This document shows, in pieces, positions 17,090-24,665 of a stretch of DNA of 31,740 bases. Position 1 is the first letter of the stretch. Each line of letters begins with the position of its first letter. The DNA comes from Candidatus Omnitrophota bacterium (GTDB lineage: Bacteria; Omnitrophota; Gorgyraeia; Duberdicusellales; 4484-171), in contig JALOCC010000020.1 of the NCBI GenBank assembly GCA_023227945.1, positions 1 through 31,740 of the forward strand. Direction: 5' to 3'. Made by a program: the position numbers and the translations under genes. A model generated the notes under the pieces. It made no database searches and had not been told where the DNA came from. It saw nothing but the letters and a program-made list of their open reading frames with translations.

Positions 17090-18175
17090 TCAATCCTCCG
17101 TATTCAGGTAATTTTCGAAACAACGTATAAATTTTTCATTTTCCTTATGCAGGCCCACTGTTACGCGAAAATAATTCTTAAGCCCCCAGCCGGAAAGTGG
17201 CCTGACGATTATGCCTTTTTTAAGAAGATAAGAATTAAACTTATTTGCATCTTTCTTAAAATCAATAAGCACAAAATTAGTTGCGCTTTCTTTAAAAGAT
17301 ACATTTAGCCTGCGCAATTCCTTATATAGGTATTTTTTTTCGTTAAGAATATACGAACGGGTATTTTTCAGAAACTTGTCATTTTTTATTGCAGCTAAAG
17401 CTGCCACCTGGGCAAACCTGTTTATATTAAACGGCTCTCTTATTTTATTAAGCACATTGGCAATTGCTTCCGTGGTTATCGCATAACCGATTCTTAGCCC
17501 AGCCAAACCATAAACCTTGGAAAATGTGCGTGTTATTATGATGTTGCCTCTCTTCTTTAAAAAATCAAAGGTATTGGGAAAATCCGAAGGAGCGAACTCA
17601 AAATAAGCCTCATCAAAAACAACCAATATAGTTTTGGGTATGCTTTTAAGAAACTCTTCAACTTCTTTTTGAGCAACATATGTTCCTGTCGGATTATCCG
17701 GATTGGCTACAAAAATAATCTTGGTTTTTTTGGTAACCTTGCTTGCCATTGCCTCCAAATCGTAACGCAAGTTACTAAGCGGCACTCTTATTATTTTCGC
17801 CCCAAAAACAGCGGATTGTATTTCATAAACAAGAAAAGTCGGATAGCCTATAATTACTTCATCTTTATTCTCGATAGTTGCGCGCAAAGCAAGGGTAATA
17901 AGCTCATCGGAACCATTTCCGAAAACAATCTGCGATTCCTTGACTTTCAGCTTTGATGCCAGGCTCCTTCTTAGATAGAACGAGCTTCCTTCGGGATAAC
18001 GGTTTATATTGTTTATTTCTTCATAAATTGCTTTTCTGATATAAACCGGCACAAAAGGAATTTCATTGGAAGCAAGCTTATAGACTTCTTTTAACCCCAG
18101 CGCCCTTTTAACCTCTTCAATAGGCTTTCCTGGTTCGTAAGGCTTAATTTTATTTAATCCTTTTCTAAAAAGCAT
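17090..18175 (-). CDS. hisC: Histidinol-phosphate/aromatic aminotransferase
   Basis: PLP-dependent fold type I aminotransferase of 361 residues. Visible are the ASNEIP start, FGNGSDELI, VANPDNPTGTYV, VFDEAYFEF and the cofactor lysine motif TFSKVYGLAGLRIGYA, ending with RVTVGLHKENEKFI. These are HisC-family hallmarks. It lies between pheA and aroF and not with hisD/B/H/A, so it may serve both histidinol phosphate and the last step to Phe and Tyr, as HisC does in several bacteria; that dual role is inferred. Start is supported by AAAGGAG five nucleotides upstream. Confidence 0.93.
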   Translation of the reverse strand: MLFRKGLNKIKPYEPGKPIEEVKRALGLKEVYKLASNEIPFVPVYIRKAIYEEINNINRYPEGSSFYLRRSLASKLKVKESQIVFGNGSDELITLALRATIENKDEVIIGYPTFLVYEIQSAVFGAKIIRVPLSNLRYDLEAMASKVTKKTKIIFVANPDNPTGTYVAQKEVEEFLKSIPKTILVVFDEAYFEFAPSDFPNTFDFLKKRGNIIITRTFSKVYGLAGLRIGYAITTEAIANVLNKIREPFNINRFAQVAALAAIKNDKFLKNTRSYILNEKKYLYKELRRLNVSFKESATNFVLIDFKKDANKFNSYLLKKGIIVRPLSGWGLKNYFRVTVGLHKENEKFIRCFENYLNTED

Positions 18176-18232
18176 TTTGCTCCTTTTGAATAAATCTCTG
18201 GTTGGACTAATTTAAATTTTCGTAATCAACGT

Positions 18233-19300
18233 TTAACTTTCTTTCGGATATGACCCAAGAATCTTAACGAAAACACACTGCTGTTCTAACTGGATGAGTG
18301 CTTTTTGCACATTCGTTGAATTTCTGTGGCCTTCAAAATCAATAAAAAAGTAATACTCCCAGGGTTTTTTCTTTGAAGGGCGTGATTCTATTTTAGTAAG
18401 GTTGATACCATATTTCTTGAAACTATACAAAACATCATGCAATACTCCTATTCTGTCTTTTACGGAAAATAAAATAGAAGTTTTATCTTTTCCGGAAACT
18501 CCGCTGTCATAATTAGCTATTATCAAAAAACGCGTAATATTTGATGAAGAATCTTCAATTGAAGAAGCTACTACGTTCAGGCCATAAGTTTCAGCAAGAA
18601 TTCTATTACCTATGCATGCTCCGTGCCTGTCTTTCTTTGCCGCTATCGCTGCTTTTGCCGTTGAAGTTGTAGGTATGAATTCAACGCCCGGCAGGTGGCG
18701 GCTAAGCCAGATGCGGCATTGCGGAAATACCTGAGGATTCGAGTATACCTTTTTTATCTTATTTAAGGTAATACCGGATGCGGCTAAAAGGTAATGAGAA
18801 ATACTTAGAGTTGCTTCCGAACATATTTTTAAGTTAGAGTCAACGAACATATCCAGAGTATAATTTATTACTCCTTCTGTTGAGTTTTCTATAGGCACAA
18901 CTGCGTAATCTGCTTCTTGCCTTTCCACTTTATCGAAGCAATCACTTATACTTTCAGCAGAAATATATTGCGCTTTTTTGCCGAAATTTCTTATAGCGGC
19001 AAGATGAGTAAATGTACCCTGTGGCCCAAGATAAGCTACTCTTAAAACCGATTTTAGGGAACGACAGGAAGAAAGTACTTCTCGAAAAATATTTTCCAGG
19101 TCAACCGAGGCAAGCGGGCCTTTCCCTAAATCTTTCAGCCGCCTTAATATATTTGTTTCCCTTTCGGCGGCATAATTACTTAATTTATTTTTTGTTTTAA
19201 TCTTATTGATTTCAATAACCTCTTGCGCCCGCCTATTAAGAAGTTTAACTATTTGGGTATCTATATTGTCTATTTTTTTTCTAACCTTTTCTAATTGCAT
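18233..19300 (-). CDS. pheA: Chorismate mutase-prephenate dehydratase (P-protein)
   Basis: Bifunctional enzyme of the phenylalanine branch, chorismate to prephenate to phenylpyruvate. Domains in the 355-residue protein: an AroQ-type chorismate mutase helix bundle (1-85, IDNIDTQIVKLLNRRAQ), prephenate dehydratase (about 87-262, AYLGPQGTFTHLAA, with the catalytic TRF at 256-258), and an ACT domain (about 272-355) with ESRP at 305-308, the motif linked to Phe binding. Phe feedback inhibition is therefore expected. The ATG overlaps the preceding nucleotidyltransferase gene by 10 nt and has AGGAGG just upstream. Confidence 0.97.
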   Translation of the reverse strand: MQLEKVRKKIDNIDTQIVKLLNRRAQEVIEINKIKTKNKLSNYAAERETNILRRLKDLGKGPLASVDLENIFREVLSSCRSLKSVLRVAYLGPQGTFTHLAAIRNFGKKAQYISAESISDCFDKVERQEADYAVVPIENSTEGVINYTLDMFVDSNLKICSEATLSISHYLLAASGITLNKIKKVYSNPQVFPQCRIWLSRHLPGVEFIPTTSTAKAAIAAKKDRHGACIGNRILAETYGLNVVASSIEDSSSNITRFLIIANYDSGVSGKDKTSILFSVKDRIGVLHDVLYSFKKYGINLTKIESRPSKKKPWEYYFFIDFEGHRNSTNVQKALIQLEQQCVFVKILGSYPKES

Positions 19301-20043
19301 TTTCCCTCCTTCAATTGCCTGTACTTTTTTTCTGCGATCATTAAAGAATCGATATGGCCTATATCTGTCCAGCTTCCGTTAAGTACATACCCATAGACTT
19401 CTGTCTTGGTTGTAAGCCATTTTATATATTTTCCTGCCGCATCGGTAGTCTTTTCTCTTTTTAAAAACATATCTAAAAATCTAAGTGATTTTTTGGGGAA
19501 AAAATAAATACAGGTTGCCGCGAGAGTCGAAAATGGCTTTTTAGGTTTTTCTTCAAGCTTTATTATTTTTTTATTTTTATCTATCTCGACAATCCCATAC
19601 CGCGAAGCGTTTTTTTTATCTTTTACGTCATATATTCCGACACAAGGGCTACTCTTTTTATAGGCAAAACTGACAAAACCAGTGAGATTATCATCAAATA
19701 AATTATCCCCGCCTAGGATAAGCCAATCATCCTGTTTACCAGCTATGGCAAAATTAATATCTTTTACGGCTCCCAACCTGTCTTCGGGGGTGTTTGAACC
19801 ATCATTTATGATATCAAGGTCTATTTTATATTTTTTCTTCCAACTAAGAAAATCTTTATAAAATTTATTATTGGATACAACTACTACATTCTTAACCGGA
19901 AACTTTTTCTTTAAGATGCCTATTTTCTCTGTGAGAAAATTCATCAACGGCTTATTGCACACAGGCACCAATGATTTTGGCAAATTTAAGGTTAGGGGAT
20001 ATAATCTTGTACCATAACCGGCGGCTAAGACGAGTATACGCAT
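19291..20043 (-). CDS. Sugar-1-phosphate nucleotidyltransferase
   Basis: Nucleotidyltransferase of the RmlA/GlmU-N/GMP pyrophosphorylase superfamily, which makes an NDP-sugar from a sugar 1-phosphate and an NTP. The 250 residues open with VLAAGYGTRLYPLTLNLPKSLVPVCNKPLM (G-x-G-x-R nucleotide loop and PKxL motif) and carry the metal-binding ILGGDNLFDD and a YGIVEIDKN..EEKPKKP pair. The C-terminal WTDIGHIDSL matches RmlA-type WxDIGtp endings. The specific sugar and nucleotide cannot be told. It begins the run into pheA, with which it overlaps, although no link to aromatic synthesis is evident. Confidence 0.88.
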   Translation of the reverse strand: MRILVLAAGYGTRLYPLTLNLPKSLVPVCNKPLMNFLTEKIGILKKKFPVKNVVVVSNNKFYKDFLSWKKKYKIDLDIINDGSNTPEDRLGAVKDINFAIAGKQDDWLILGGDNLFDDNLTGFVSFAYKKSSPCVGIYDVKDKKNASRYGIVEIDKNKKIIKLEEKPKKPFSTLAATCIYFFPKKSLRFLDMFLKREKTTDAAGKYIKWLTTKTEVYGYVLNGSWTDIGHIDSLMIAEKKYRQLKEGKCN

Positions 20044-20098
20044 ATTACTTTTTTTAAATGAATCTTCTCAAACTAAAGCCTGAAATTCTCTATATTCT

Positions 20099-20175
20099 CC
20101 CCGCCTTCGCTATATACATGGTAAATTTCCTCACCCGCTCCGCGGGTAAGCAAATTTACCATGACTCCGGCGGGG
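20099..20175. repeat. Nested palindrome I downstream of ptsI
   Basis: Three nested stems: CCCCGCC (20099-20105) with GGCGGGG (20169-20175); a perfect 12-bp stem CATGGTAAATTT (20117-20128) with AAATTTACCATG (20152-20163); and ACCCGC (20133-20138) with GCGGGT (20142-20147) around a 3-nt loop. No T tract follows on either strand, so it is not a classical intrinsic terminator. Confidence 0.9.
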
Positions 20176-20240
20176 TTAATCGCCCCTCAGAAACCTAGCG
20201 CTCAAATTATTTGAGTGTCTGGTTTCTGAGGGTCGATTAA
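20176..20240. repeat. Nested palindrome II over the ptsI stop codon
   Basis: TTAATCG (20176-20182) pairs with CGATTAA (20234-20240); CCCTCAGAAACC (20184-20195) pairs perfectly with GGTTTCTGAGGG (20221-20232), one unpaired base separating the two stems on each side; CTCAAAT (20201-20207) pairs with ATTTGAG (20209-20215). The ptsI stop codon (20237-20239) is inside the outer stem. It starts on the base after palindrome I ends. Confidence 0.92.
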
Positions 20241-21991
20241 ACCAGAAGTATTCTATCAAAATCATCCTGCAGTATTTTTTTTAATTCATCCTGAATATAC
20301 TTTTCTACTTCCTTAGCGGTAGGAAGCTTCACTGCTTTTTCAGCGATTGCCTTCGCGTCTTCAAATCTAACATTTCTTATCAGTTCTTTTATTCGAGGCA
20401 CTCGCGGAGGCGGCATGCTGAATTCATCGATCTCAAGCCCAAGAGTAAGAAAAGCAAAAAGAGGCTCTCCTGACATTTCTCCGCACATTCCAACCCAGAT
20501 ATTATTCTCGTGTGCTACGTCTATTACGCTCTTTATCAGCCGAAGAACTGCCGGATGCCCGGGCTCATAAAGATATGCGACTTTTTCATTTGCCCTATCT
20601 ACGGCTAATGAATACTGTATCAAATCATTCGTGCCAATGCTAAAAAAATCACTCTCTTTCGCCAAGGTGTCCGCCGTTAAGGCCGCGGAAGGAACTTCAA
20701 TCATTGTTCCAATAGATATATTCTCATCAAAAGAGATACTTTCGTGTTTTAATTCCTTCTTGCACTCTTCCAGAAGTCTTTTAGCTTCTCTTAGCTCTCC
20801 AATTCCGGAAATCATCGGAAACATCACTTTAACATTACCTTCAACTGAGGCGCGAAGTATGGCCCTAAGTTGCGTTTTAAAAACATCCGGGCGCGCCAAA
20901 CAAAATCTTATGGCACGCCAACCCAAAAATGGGCTCATTTCAAGAGGAACCTGGGGTTGCGAAAGAAATTTGTCCCCCCCTATGTCGATTGTTCTTATGA
21001 TTGCGGAATATGGTTTCATTTTTTTTGCAACATTCAAGTATGCTTTAAATTGTTCTTCTTCTGTTGGTAGGTCGCGCCTGCCTAAGAATATATATTCTGT
21101 ACGGTAAAGCCCTACACCCTCTGCCCCGTATTCATGCACCAAGGAAAGTTCTTCCGGAAGTTCTATGTTAGCGGAAACTATAACTTCTTTTCTATCTTGA
21201 GTTGAAGCCTTTAACTTGGAGACATGTATCGTTTTTATATCTTTTGTTATCTTGGTAAGTTTCTTCTGATATTCTTTTACAATTTTTTCTGCAGGATTTA
21301 TTAAAACCACGCCTTCGGAACCATCAACTATGAGTCTCTCTCCTGATTTTATATTTTTTGTAGCGACTTCTAAACCGACAACAGCGGGTATCCCCAGGCT
21401 TCTTGCAATTATTGTAGTATGCGATGTCCTTCCGCCTACGTCAGTTACAAACCCTAAAATATTTTCTTTAGGAAGGCTTGCGGTTTGAGATGGAGAAAGG
21501 TCGTGAGATACAATAATTACCTTTTCCTTCAAGCCTGCAAGGTTTGTGCCTTCTTTTTTAAGAAGCTTCCTTAAAACTCTTCTCGAAACATCTTCGATAT
21601 CTATTACTCTTTCCCGCAGATACTCATCTTCTAATCGAAGCAAAGTATCGACATATTTTTTTATACTCTGGGAAAAGGCATATTCTACATTTACTTTCTT
21701 TGTTTTTATCTGCTGAATAATATCCTCTATCAGAACTCTGTCCTCTAAAACAAGTAAGTGGGCTTCAAATACCTTTGCATGGTCAAACCCCAAATCATGC
21801 AGAATCTTTTTTTGCAAATTAGATATCTCTTTACGGGTCTCAATAAGAGCCTCTTCAAGGCGATAAATTTCCTTTGATATATCCTCATGAGATATTTTTA
21901 TCTTAGGCGCAGAAAGATCTTCCTTGCCAAGCACAAAAGCTTTGCCTATTCCTATTCCACCGGAAGCAGCAATTCCTTTTAATCTATTCAC
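20237..21991 (-). CDS. ptsI: PTS enzyme I (phosphoenolpyruvate-protein phosphotransferase)
   Basis: Cytoplasmic enzyme that takes phosphate from PEP and hands it to HPr. The 584-residue protein has the HPr-binding helical domain (about 30-145), the phosphohistidine domain with His191 in DVGGRTSHTTIIARS, and the PEP-binding barrel with the GxGLYRTEYIF segment, GTNDLIQYSLAVDR and the catalytic Cys motif GMCGEMSGEP. All key residues are present. The ATG overlaps the end of ptsH by 8 nt. No EIIB or EIIC permease lies nearby, which favours a regulatory phosphorelay. Confidence 0.97.
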   Translation of the reverse strand: MNRLKGIAASGGIGIGKAFVLGKEDLSAPKIKISHEDISKEIYRLEEALIETRKEISNLQKKILHDLGFDHAKVFEAHLLVLEDRVLIEDIIQQIKTKKVNVEYAFSQSIKKYVDTLLRLEDEYLRERVIDIEDVSRRVLRKLLKKEGTNLAGLKEKVIIVSHDLSPSQTASLPKENILGFVTDVGGRTSHTTIIARSLGIPAVVGLEVATKNIKSGERLIVDGSEGVVLINPAEKIVKEYQKKLTKITKDIKTIHVSKLKASTQDRKEVIVSANIELPEELSLVHEYGAEGVGLYRTEYIFLGRRDLPTEEEQFKAYLNVAKKMKPYSAIIRTIDIGGDKFLSQPQVPLEMSPFLGWRAIRFCLARPDVFKTQLRAILRASVEGNVKVMFPMISGIGELREAKRLLEECKKELKHESISFDENISIGTMIEVPSAALTADTLAKESDFFSIGTNDLIQYSLAVDRANEKVAYLYEPGHPAVLRLIKSVIDVAHENNIWVGMCGEMSGEPLFAFLTLGLEIDEFSMPPPRVPRIKELIRNVRFEDAKAIAEKAVKLPTAKEVEKYIQDELKKILQDDFDRILLV

Positions 21992-22250
21992 TTTCTCTCC
22001 TTAAAAATTCTTTTATTTCTTCAAATGCCTCTTTCGCATCTATCCCCTCGATAATAAGCTTAAGAGCTGCTCCACAATTAACACCCAAGCTTAAAATCGC
22101 AATTATTGATTTTCCATCGACGGTTTCTCCGTCTTTTTCCAGCATAATTCTTGAATCGAACTTATTCGCAATTTGTACGAGTAACGCGGCTGGACGCGCA
22201 TGCAAACCATGCGGATTATTTACGATAATTTCCTCTTCAATCCTTTCCAT
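21984..22250 (-). CDS. ptsH: Phosphocarrier protein HPr
   Basis: Small phosphocarrier of the PTS, 88 residues. The active-site histidine is His17 in NPHGLHARPAALL; a regulatory-type serine is present at Ser48 in DGKSIIAIL, the equivalent of Ser46, the site phosphorylated by HPr kinase in bacteria that have it. No hprK is in the window. The ATG lies inside the 3' end of yvcK (31-nt overlap); no better downstream start codon precedes the conserved core, so the overlap is probably real. Confidence 0.96.
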   Translation of the reverse strand: MERIEEEIIVNNPHGLHARPAALLVQIANKFDSRIMLEKDGETVDGKSIIAILSLGVNCGAALKLIIEGIDAKEAFEEIKEFLRRESE

Positions 22251-23488
22251 TTTCTTTTATCATAATTATATATGTCCATAATAATTTTTGCAGCCTTCTC
22301 AAAATCATGATGGAGATAGTTGCTCCTGCTTACAACATCTCCCTCAAAGACTACAGCGCCCAGTTTACGTAGACGTTCCCTGTCAAAAATTACAGGAAAA
22401 GATTTATCCTGTGAATACCTAAGAAGCAGGTTATAATCGAGACGGCCTGAATTTACCAGGCAATAGTTCATGATATTTTTTTTAGAATGTGTAAGCAGTG
22501 CCTCTAAGTGGTCCGCAGCAGTAAAGCCGTCAGTTTCTCCGGGCTGCGTCATAACATTACATATAAAAAGTTTTAAGACGTTACGTTTAGAAATTTCTTC
22601 TGTTATTTGCTTTATAAGTAAGTTTGGTATTATGCTGGTGAATAAACTTCCCGGACCGAGAATAATCATATTGGCCTCGCGTATCGCCTCTATAACCTCA
22701 GGATTTGCACACGCATTTGGCGGCGTTAGATAAAGCTTTTTCACGGGCTTTGTCCCTTCAGAGATTTTATCTTCCCCTTCTTTTATGCTTCCATCTGTGT
22801 ATTCCGCTTTAATGCGTATTTTTTCAAGACTCGAAGGAATAACTCTTCCTCTTATGGCTAAAACCTTACTCGAAGCTTTAATTGCGTCTTCGAAGCTGCC
22901 TGTAACCTGAGTCATCGCTGCAATAAAAAGATTGCCAAAACTATGCCCTTTAATTCCGTCTCCTTCTGTAAAACGATACTGAAAAAGATCTCGCATAAGC
23001 TTTGACGCTTCAGCCAAGGAAACCAGGCAGTTACGTATATCGCCCGGCGGAAGCATGCCAAGTTCTTCGCGAAGCCTGCCAGATGAACCACCTTCATCAG
23101 CAACAGTAACAATAGCAGTTATGTTTGAAGTGTAGTCTTTTAATCCTTCCAATATTGTAGATAAACCGGTGCCACCGCCTATAGCAACAATCTTTGGCCC
23201 TTTAGACAGAAATCGTTTTTCATAAATTACATCCAACAAATTTTTTTCATCGTACGGATATATCGCCTCAAAAAAACTTTTGATAAGGTACGCTGTACCG
23301 AAAATAAATAACCCTATACCTGCAGTATAAAGCGCCCGGTATATAATGAGTGCCATCAAAGATTTTTCCCGCGAGATCAGGTGAGATGAAATAAATATCA
23401 AAAATACACCCAATAAAAGCAGGATAATCCATCTTTTTATTTTAAGCCCGGGATAAAACCATCTTATTATTTTTATAAATTTTTTCAT
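22220..23488 (-). CDS. yvcK: YvcK/CofD-family gluconeogenesis factor, membrane-anchored
   Basis: YvcK-type protein, bound in other bacteria to UDP-GlcNAc and needed for envelope growth on gluconeogenic carbon sources. Of 422 residues, the conserved CofD-like domain starts near residue 98 with KIVAIGGGTGLSTILEGLK, followed by VADEGGSSGRLREELGMLPPGDIRNCLVSLA, FGNLFIAAMTQ and GPGSLFTSIIPNLL. The first about 75 residues carry two hydrophobic membrane segments (about 20-36 and 49-70), absent in the soluble Bacillus protein. It is the second gene of ptsN-yvcK-ptsH-ptsI, 20 nt after ptsN, and overlaps ptsH. Confidence 0.93.
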   Translation of the reverse strand: MKKFIKIIRWFYPGLKIKRWIILLLLGVFLIFISSHLISREKSLMALIIYRALYTAGIGLFIFGTAYLIKSFFEAIYPYDEKNLLDVIYEKRFLSKGPKIVAIGGGTGLSTILEGLKDYTSNITAIVTVADEGGSSGRLREELGMLPPGDIRNCLVSLAEASKLMRDLFQYRFTEGDGIKGHSFGNLFIAAMTQVTGSFEDAIKASSKVLAIRGRVIPSSLEKIRIKAEYTDGSIKEGEDKISEGTKPVKKLYLTPPNACANPEVIEAIREANMIILGPGSLFTSIIPNLLIKQITEEISKRNVLKLFICNVMTQPGETDGFTAADHLEALLTHSKKNIMNYCLVNSGRLDYNLLLRYSQDKSFPVIFDRERLRKLGAVVFEGDVVSRSNYLHHDFEKAAKIIMDIYNYDKRKWKGLKRKLS

Positions 23489-23508
23489 AAAATAAAGGCT
23501 AACGGCAA

Positions 23509-23985
23509 TTACCTGATTAATTGCTGCTGCTTATTTACGAGGGCGAGAACATCTTCGCTAGTTGTAGCGCTCTTTAGTTGCTGTACAAAATATTTTTCGC
23601 GTAACATTCTTGCTAAAAAAGCAAGCATTTTCAAATGCAAACCTGCTTCTTTTTGATTAGAAAGAAGAAGCGCTATAATATTCACTGGTTCTTGGTCCAG
23701 AGAGTCAAACTCTATTCCTTCCTGGGAAACAACAAAGCAAAGCACTATATCTTTTATGGAACTTATCCTTGCATGAGGAAGGGCGATGTAACCGCCTATA
23801 GCCGTTGAACCCATTTCTTCTCTCTGAAACAGATTCTTTAGAATTTCTTTTTCGCTATCTTTGCTTATTTTCTTTTTATCTATGAGATGTTTTAAAATTG
23901 CAGCTAAAATTTTCTTTTTACTTTTTTGCTTTAGCCCAATTATGATGCTGTCTTTATCGAGGTAATCAAGAATATTTATGTCCAT
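23509..23985 (-). CDS. ptsN: PTS EIIA component, PtsN-like
   Basis: EIIA domain of the fructose/mannitol/nitrogen family, which accepts phosphate from HPr on a histidine. The 158-residue protein has the active-site motif GGYIALPHARISSIKDI with His71, preceded by EEMGSTAIG and followed by LLSNQKEAGLHLKMLAFLARML, typical of EIIA-Ntr. It is stand-alone, without EIIB or EIIC domains. Co-transcription with yvcK, ptsH and ptsI suggests a signalling role rather than sugar uptake. AAAGGA nine nucleotides upstream supports the start. Confidence 0.92.
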   Translation of the reverse strand: MDINILDYLDKDSIIIGLKQKSKKKILAAILKHLIDKKKISKDSEKEILKNLFQREEMGSTAIGGYIALPHARISSIKDIVLCFVVSQEGIEFDSLDQEPVNIIALLLSNQKEAGLHLKMLAFLARMLREKYFVQQLKSATTSEDVLALVNKQQQLIR

Positions 23986-24065
23986 ATTTCAAATCCTTTG
24001 TTATTGTTTCTTCTCTTTGCTGCCAGTAGATGCTGGATAGGAAACATTTTCTGCCTAATATATAA

Positions 24066-24151
24066 CTATCAAAGTAGCCACAGAAATTTGGAACGGGCGA
24101 TGGGTAGCAACTCTTTGCCGAAGGCAAAGCTTCTTAACCAGTTGTTCCCCA
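24066..24151. repeat. tRNA-Gly tail copy and nested hairpin (element 1)
   Basis: CGGGCGATGGG (24094-24104) repeats the 3' acceptor and T-stem of the tRNA-Gly gene that lies 126 bp away; CTATCAAA (24066-24073) repeats its downstream flank at a 127-bp offset. A nested hairpin follows: TGGG, t, AGCAACT (24101-24112) pairs with AGTTGTT, c, CCCA (24140-24151), with an inner stem CTTTGCC/GGCAAAG (24113-24129) and a 10-nt linker CTTCTTAACC on one side. This is the most degenerate of the three copies. Confidence 0.75.
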
Positions 24152-24217
24152 ACCTGCATCATACTAAAAAACATATTGTGCGTAGCGCAAAGCTATCAAA
24201 CAACCACGATAGATATA

Positions 24218-24291
24218 AGCGGGCGATGGGAATTGAACCCACAACCTTCACGTTGGCAACGTGACGCTCTAGCCGGTTGAGCTACACCCGC
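24218..24291 (-). tRNA. tRNA-Gly(GCC)
   Basis: Complete cloverleaf on the minus strand: acceptor GCGGGTG/CGCCCGC (one G-U), D stem GCTC/GAGC, anticodon stem TCACG/CGTGA around loop TTGCCAA giving anticodon GCC, T stem GTGGG/CCCAT, discriminator U. CCA is not encoded. A -10-like TATAAA ends 12 nt upstream of the mature 5' end. Confidence 0.97.
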
Positions 24292-24335
24292 TGAAAAAAG
24301 CATTTATAAAGGGTTATTTCCTTGTTTTTTCAGCG
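24289..24335. repeat. Inverted repeat bracketing the tRNA-Gly promoter
   Basis: Perfect 11-bp inverted repeat CGCTGAAAAAA (24289-24299) and TTTTTTCAGCG (24325-24335) around a 25-nt spacer. The first arm runs into the tRNA 5' end; the spacer contains, on the minus strand, the -10-like TATAAA (24303-24308). Confidence 0.8.
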
Positions 24336-24378
24336 CGTCGAGGATACAGATCCGAGACGAGCAAAAAAAGCACTTATA
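24333..24378 (-). ncRNA. Orphan tRNA-like promoter and 30-nt hairpin
   Basis: Minus strand has TATAAG (24373-24378) in the context AGGAATAACCTTG, the same context as the tRNA-Gly promoter. Eleven nucleotides on, where a tRNA should begin, is a hairpin (24333-24362) with stems CGTC/GACG and GGAT/ATCC around a 4-nt loop, the two stems separated by GA on each side of the plus strand. It may be a remnant of a tRNA gene with its middle deleted, or a very small RNA. Confidence 0.4.
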
Positions 24379-24388
24379 CAAGGTTATT

Positions 24389-24471
24389 CCTTTCGAACAA
24401 GCAAAAACTGCCGCGGGAGAGATTGTATGTAGCCTTCGCCGCAAGGCGAAGCTTTCTTATACTACATCCAA
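24389..24471. repeat. tRNA-Leu tail copy and nested hairpin (element 2)
   Basis: A 29-nt stretch (24389-24417) is identical to 24514-24542, the 3' end of tRNA-Leu and its downstream flank, 125 bp away. It runs into a nested hairpin: TTG, t, ATGTAG (24423-24432) pairs with CTACAT, c, CAA (24462-24471); inner stem CTTCGCC/GGCGAAG (24434-24451) with a GCAA loop; 10-nt linker CTTTCTTATA on the 3' side. Confidence 0.85.
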
Positions 24472-24499
24472 CGCTGCTACCGCACAAAACTGAATTATC

Positions 24500-24518
24500 A
24501 AAGGCTAAAAAAGCCTTT
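24500..24518 (-). terminator. Possible terminator after tRNA-Leu
   Basis: Seven-base-pair stem AAAGGCT/AGCCTTT with a 5-nt T loop on the minus strand, 16 nt beyond the tRNA-Leu 3' end. The tract after the stem is weak (GATAATT), so termination strength is uncertain. Confidence 0.4.
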
Positions 24519-24533
24519 CGAACAAGCAAAAAC

Positions 24534-24614
24534 TGCCGCGGGGGAGAGTTGAACTCCCATCCCAAAGGGACATGGTCCTAAGCCATGCGCGTATGCCAAT
24601 TCCGCCACCGCGGC
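24534..24614 (-). tRNA. tRNA-Leu(UAG)
   Basis: Class II tRNA on the minus strand: acceptor GCCGCGG/CCGCGGC, anticodon stem CATGG/CCATG around CTTAGGA giving anticodon UAG, long variable arm TCCCTTTGGGA, T stem GGGAG/CTCCC with loop TTCAACT, discriminator A. CCA is not encoded. Confidence 0.97.
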
Positions 24615-24616
24615 GG

Positions 24617-24659
24617 CGGAAATCACTTACTAACAAGCTCCTTTCTATCAAAATTTCCG
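24617..24659. repeat. Inverted repeat upstream of tRNA-Leu
   Basis: CGGAAAT (24617-24623) and ATTTCCG (24653-24659) form a perfect 7-bp inverted repeat around a 29-nt spacer directly upstream of the tRNA. The minus-strand spacer holds a weak -10-like TAGTAA (24627-24632). Position and layout match those at tRNA-Gly and tRNA-Lys. Confidence 0.6.
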
Positions 24660-24665
24660 AATACA

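Noticed and set aside
20631..21107. Plus-strand open frame of 158 codons
   Set aside because: Antisense shadow of ptsI in its conserved barrel; no start signal.
23998..24264. Plus-strand open frame of 88 codons ending in RAMGIEPTTFTLAT
   Set aside because: It runs antisense through element 1 and the tRNA-Gly gene; the ending is the well-known artefact of translating a tRNA on the wrong strand.
24374..24565. Minus-strand open frame of 63 codons
   Set aside because: It covers the tRNA-Leu 3' part and element 2; composition comes from tRNA and hairpin sequence, with no ribosome binding site.
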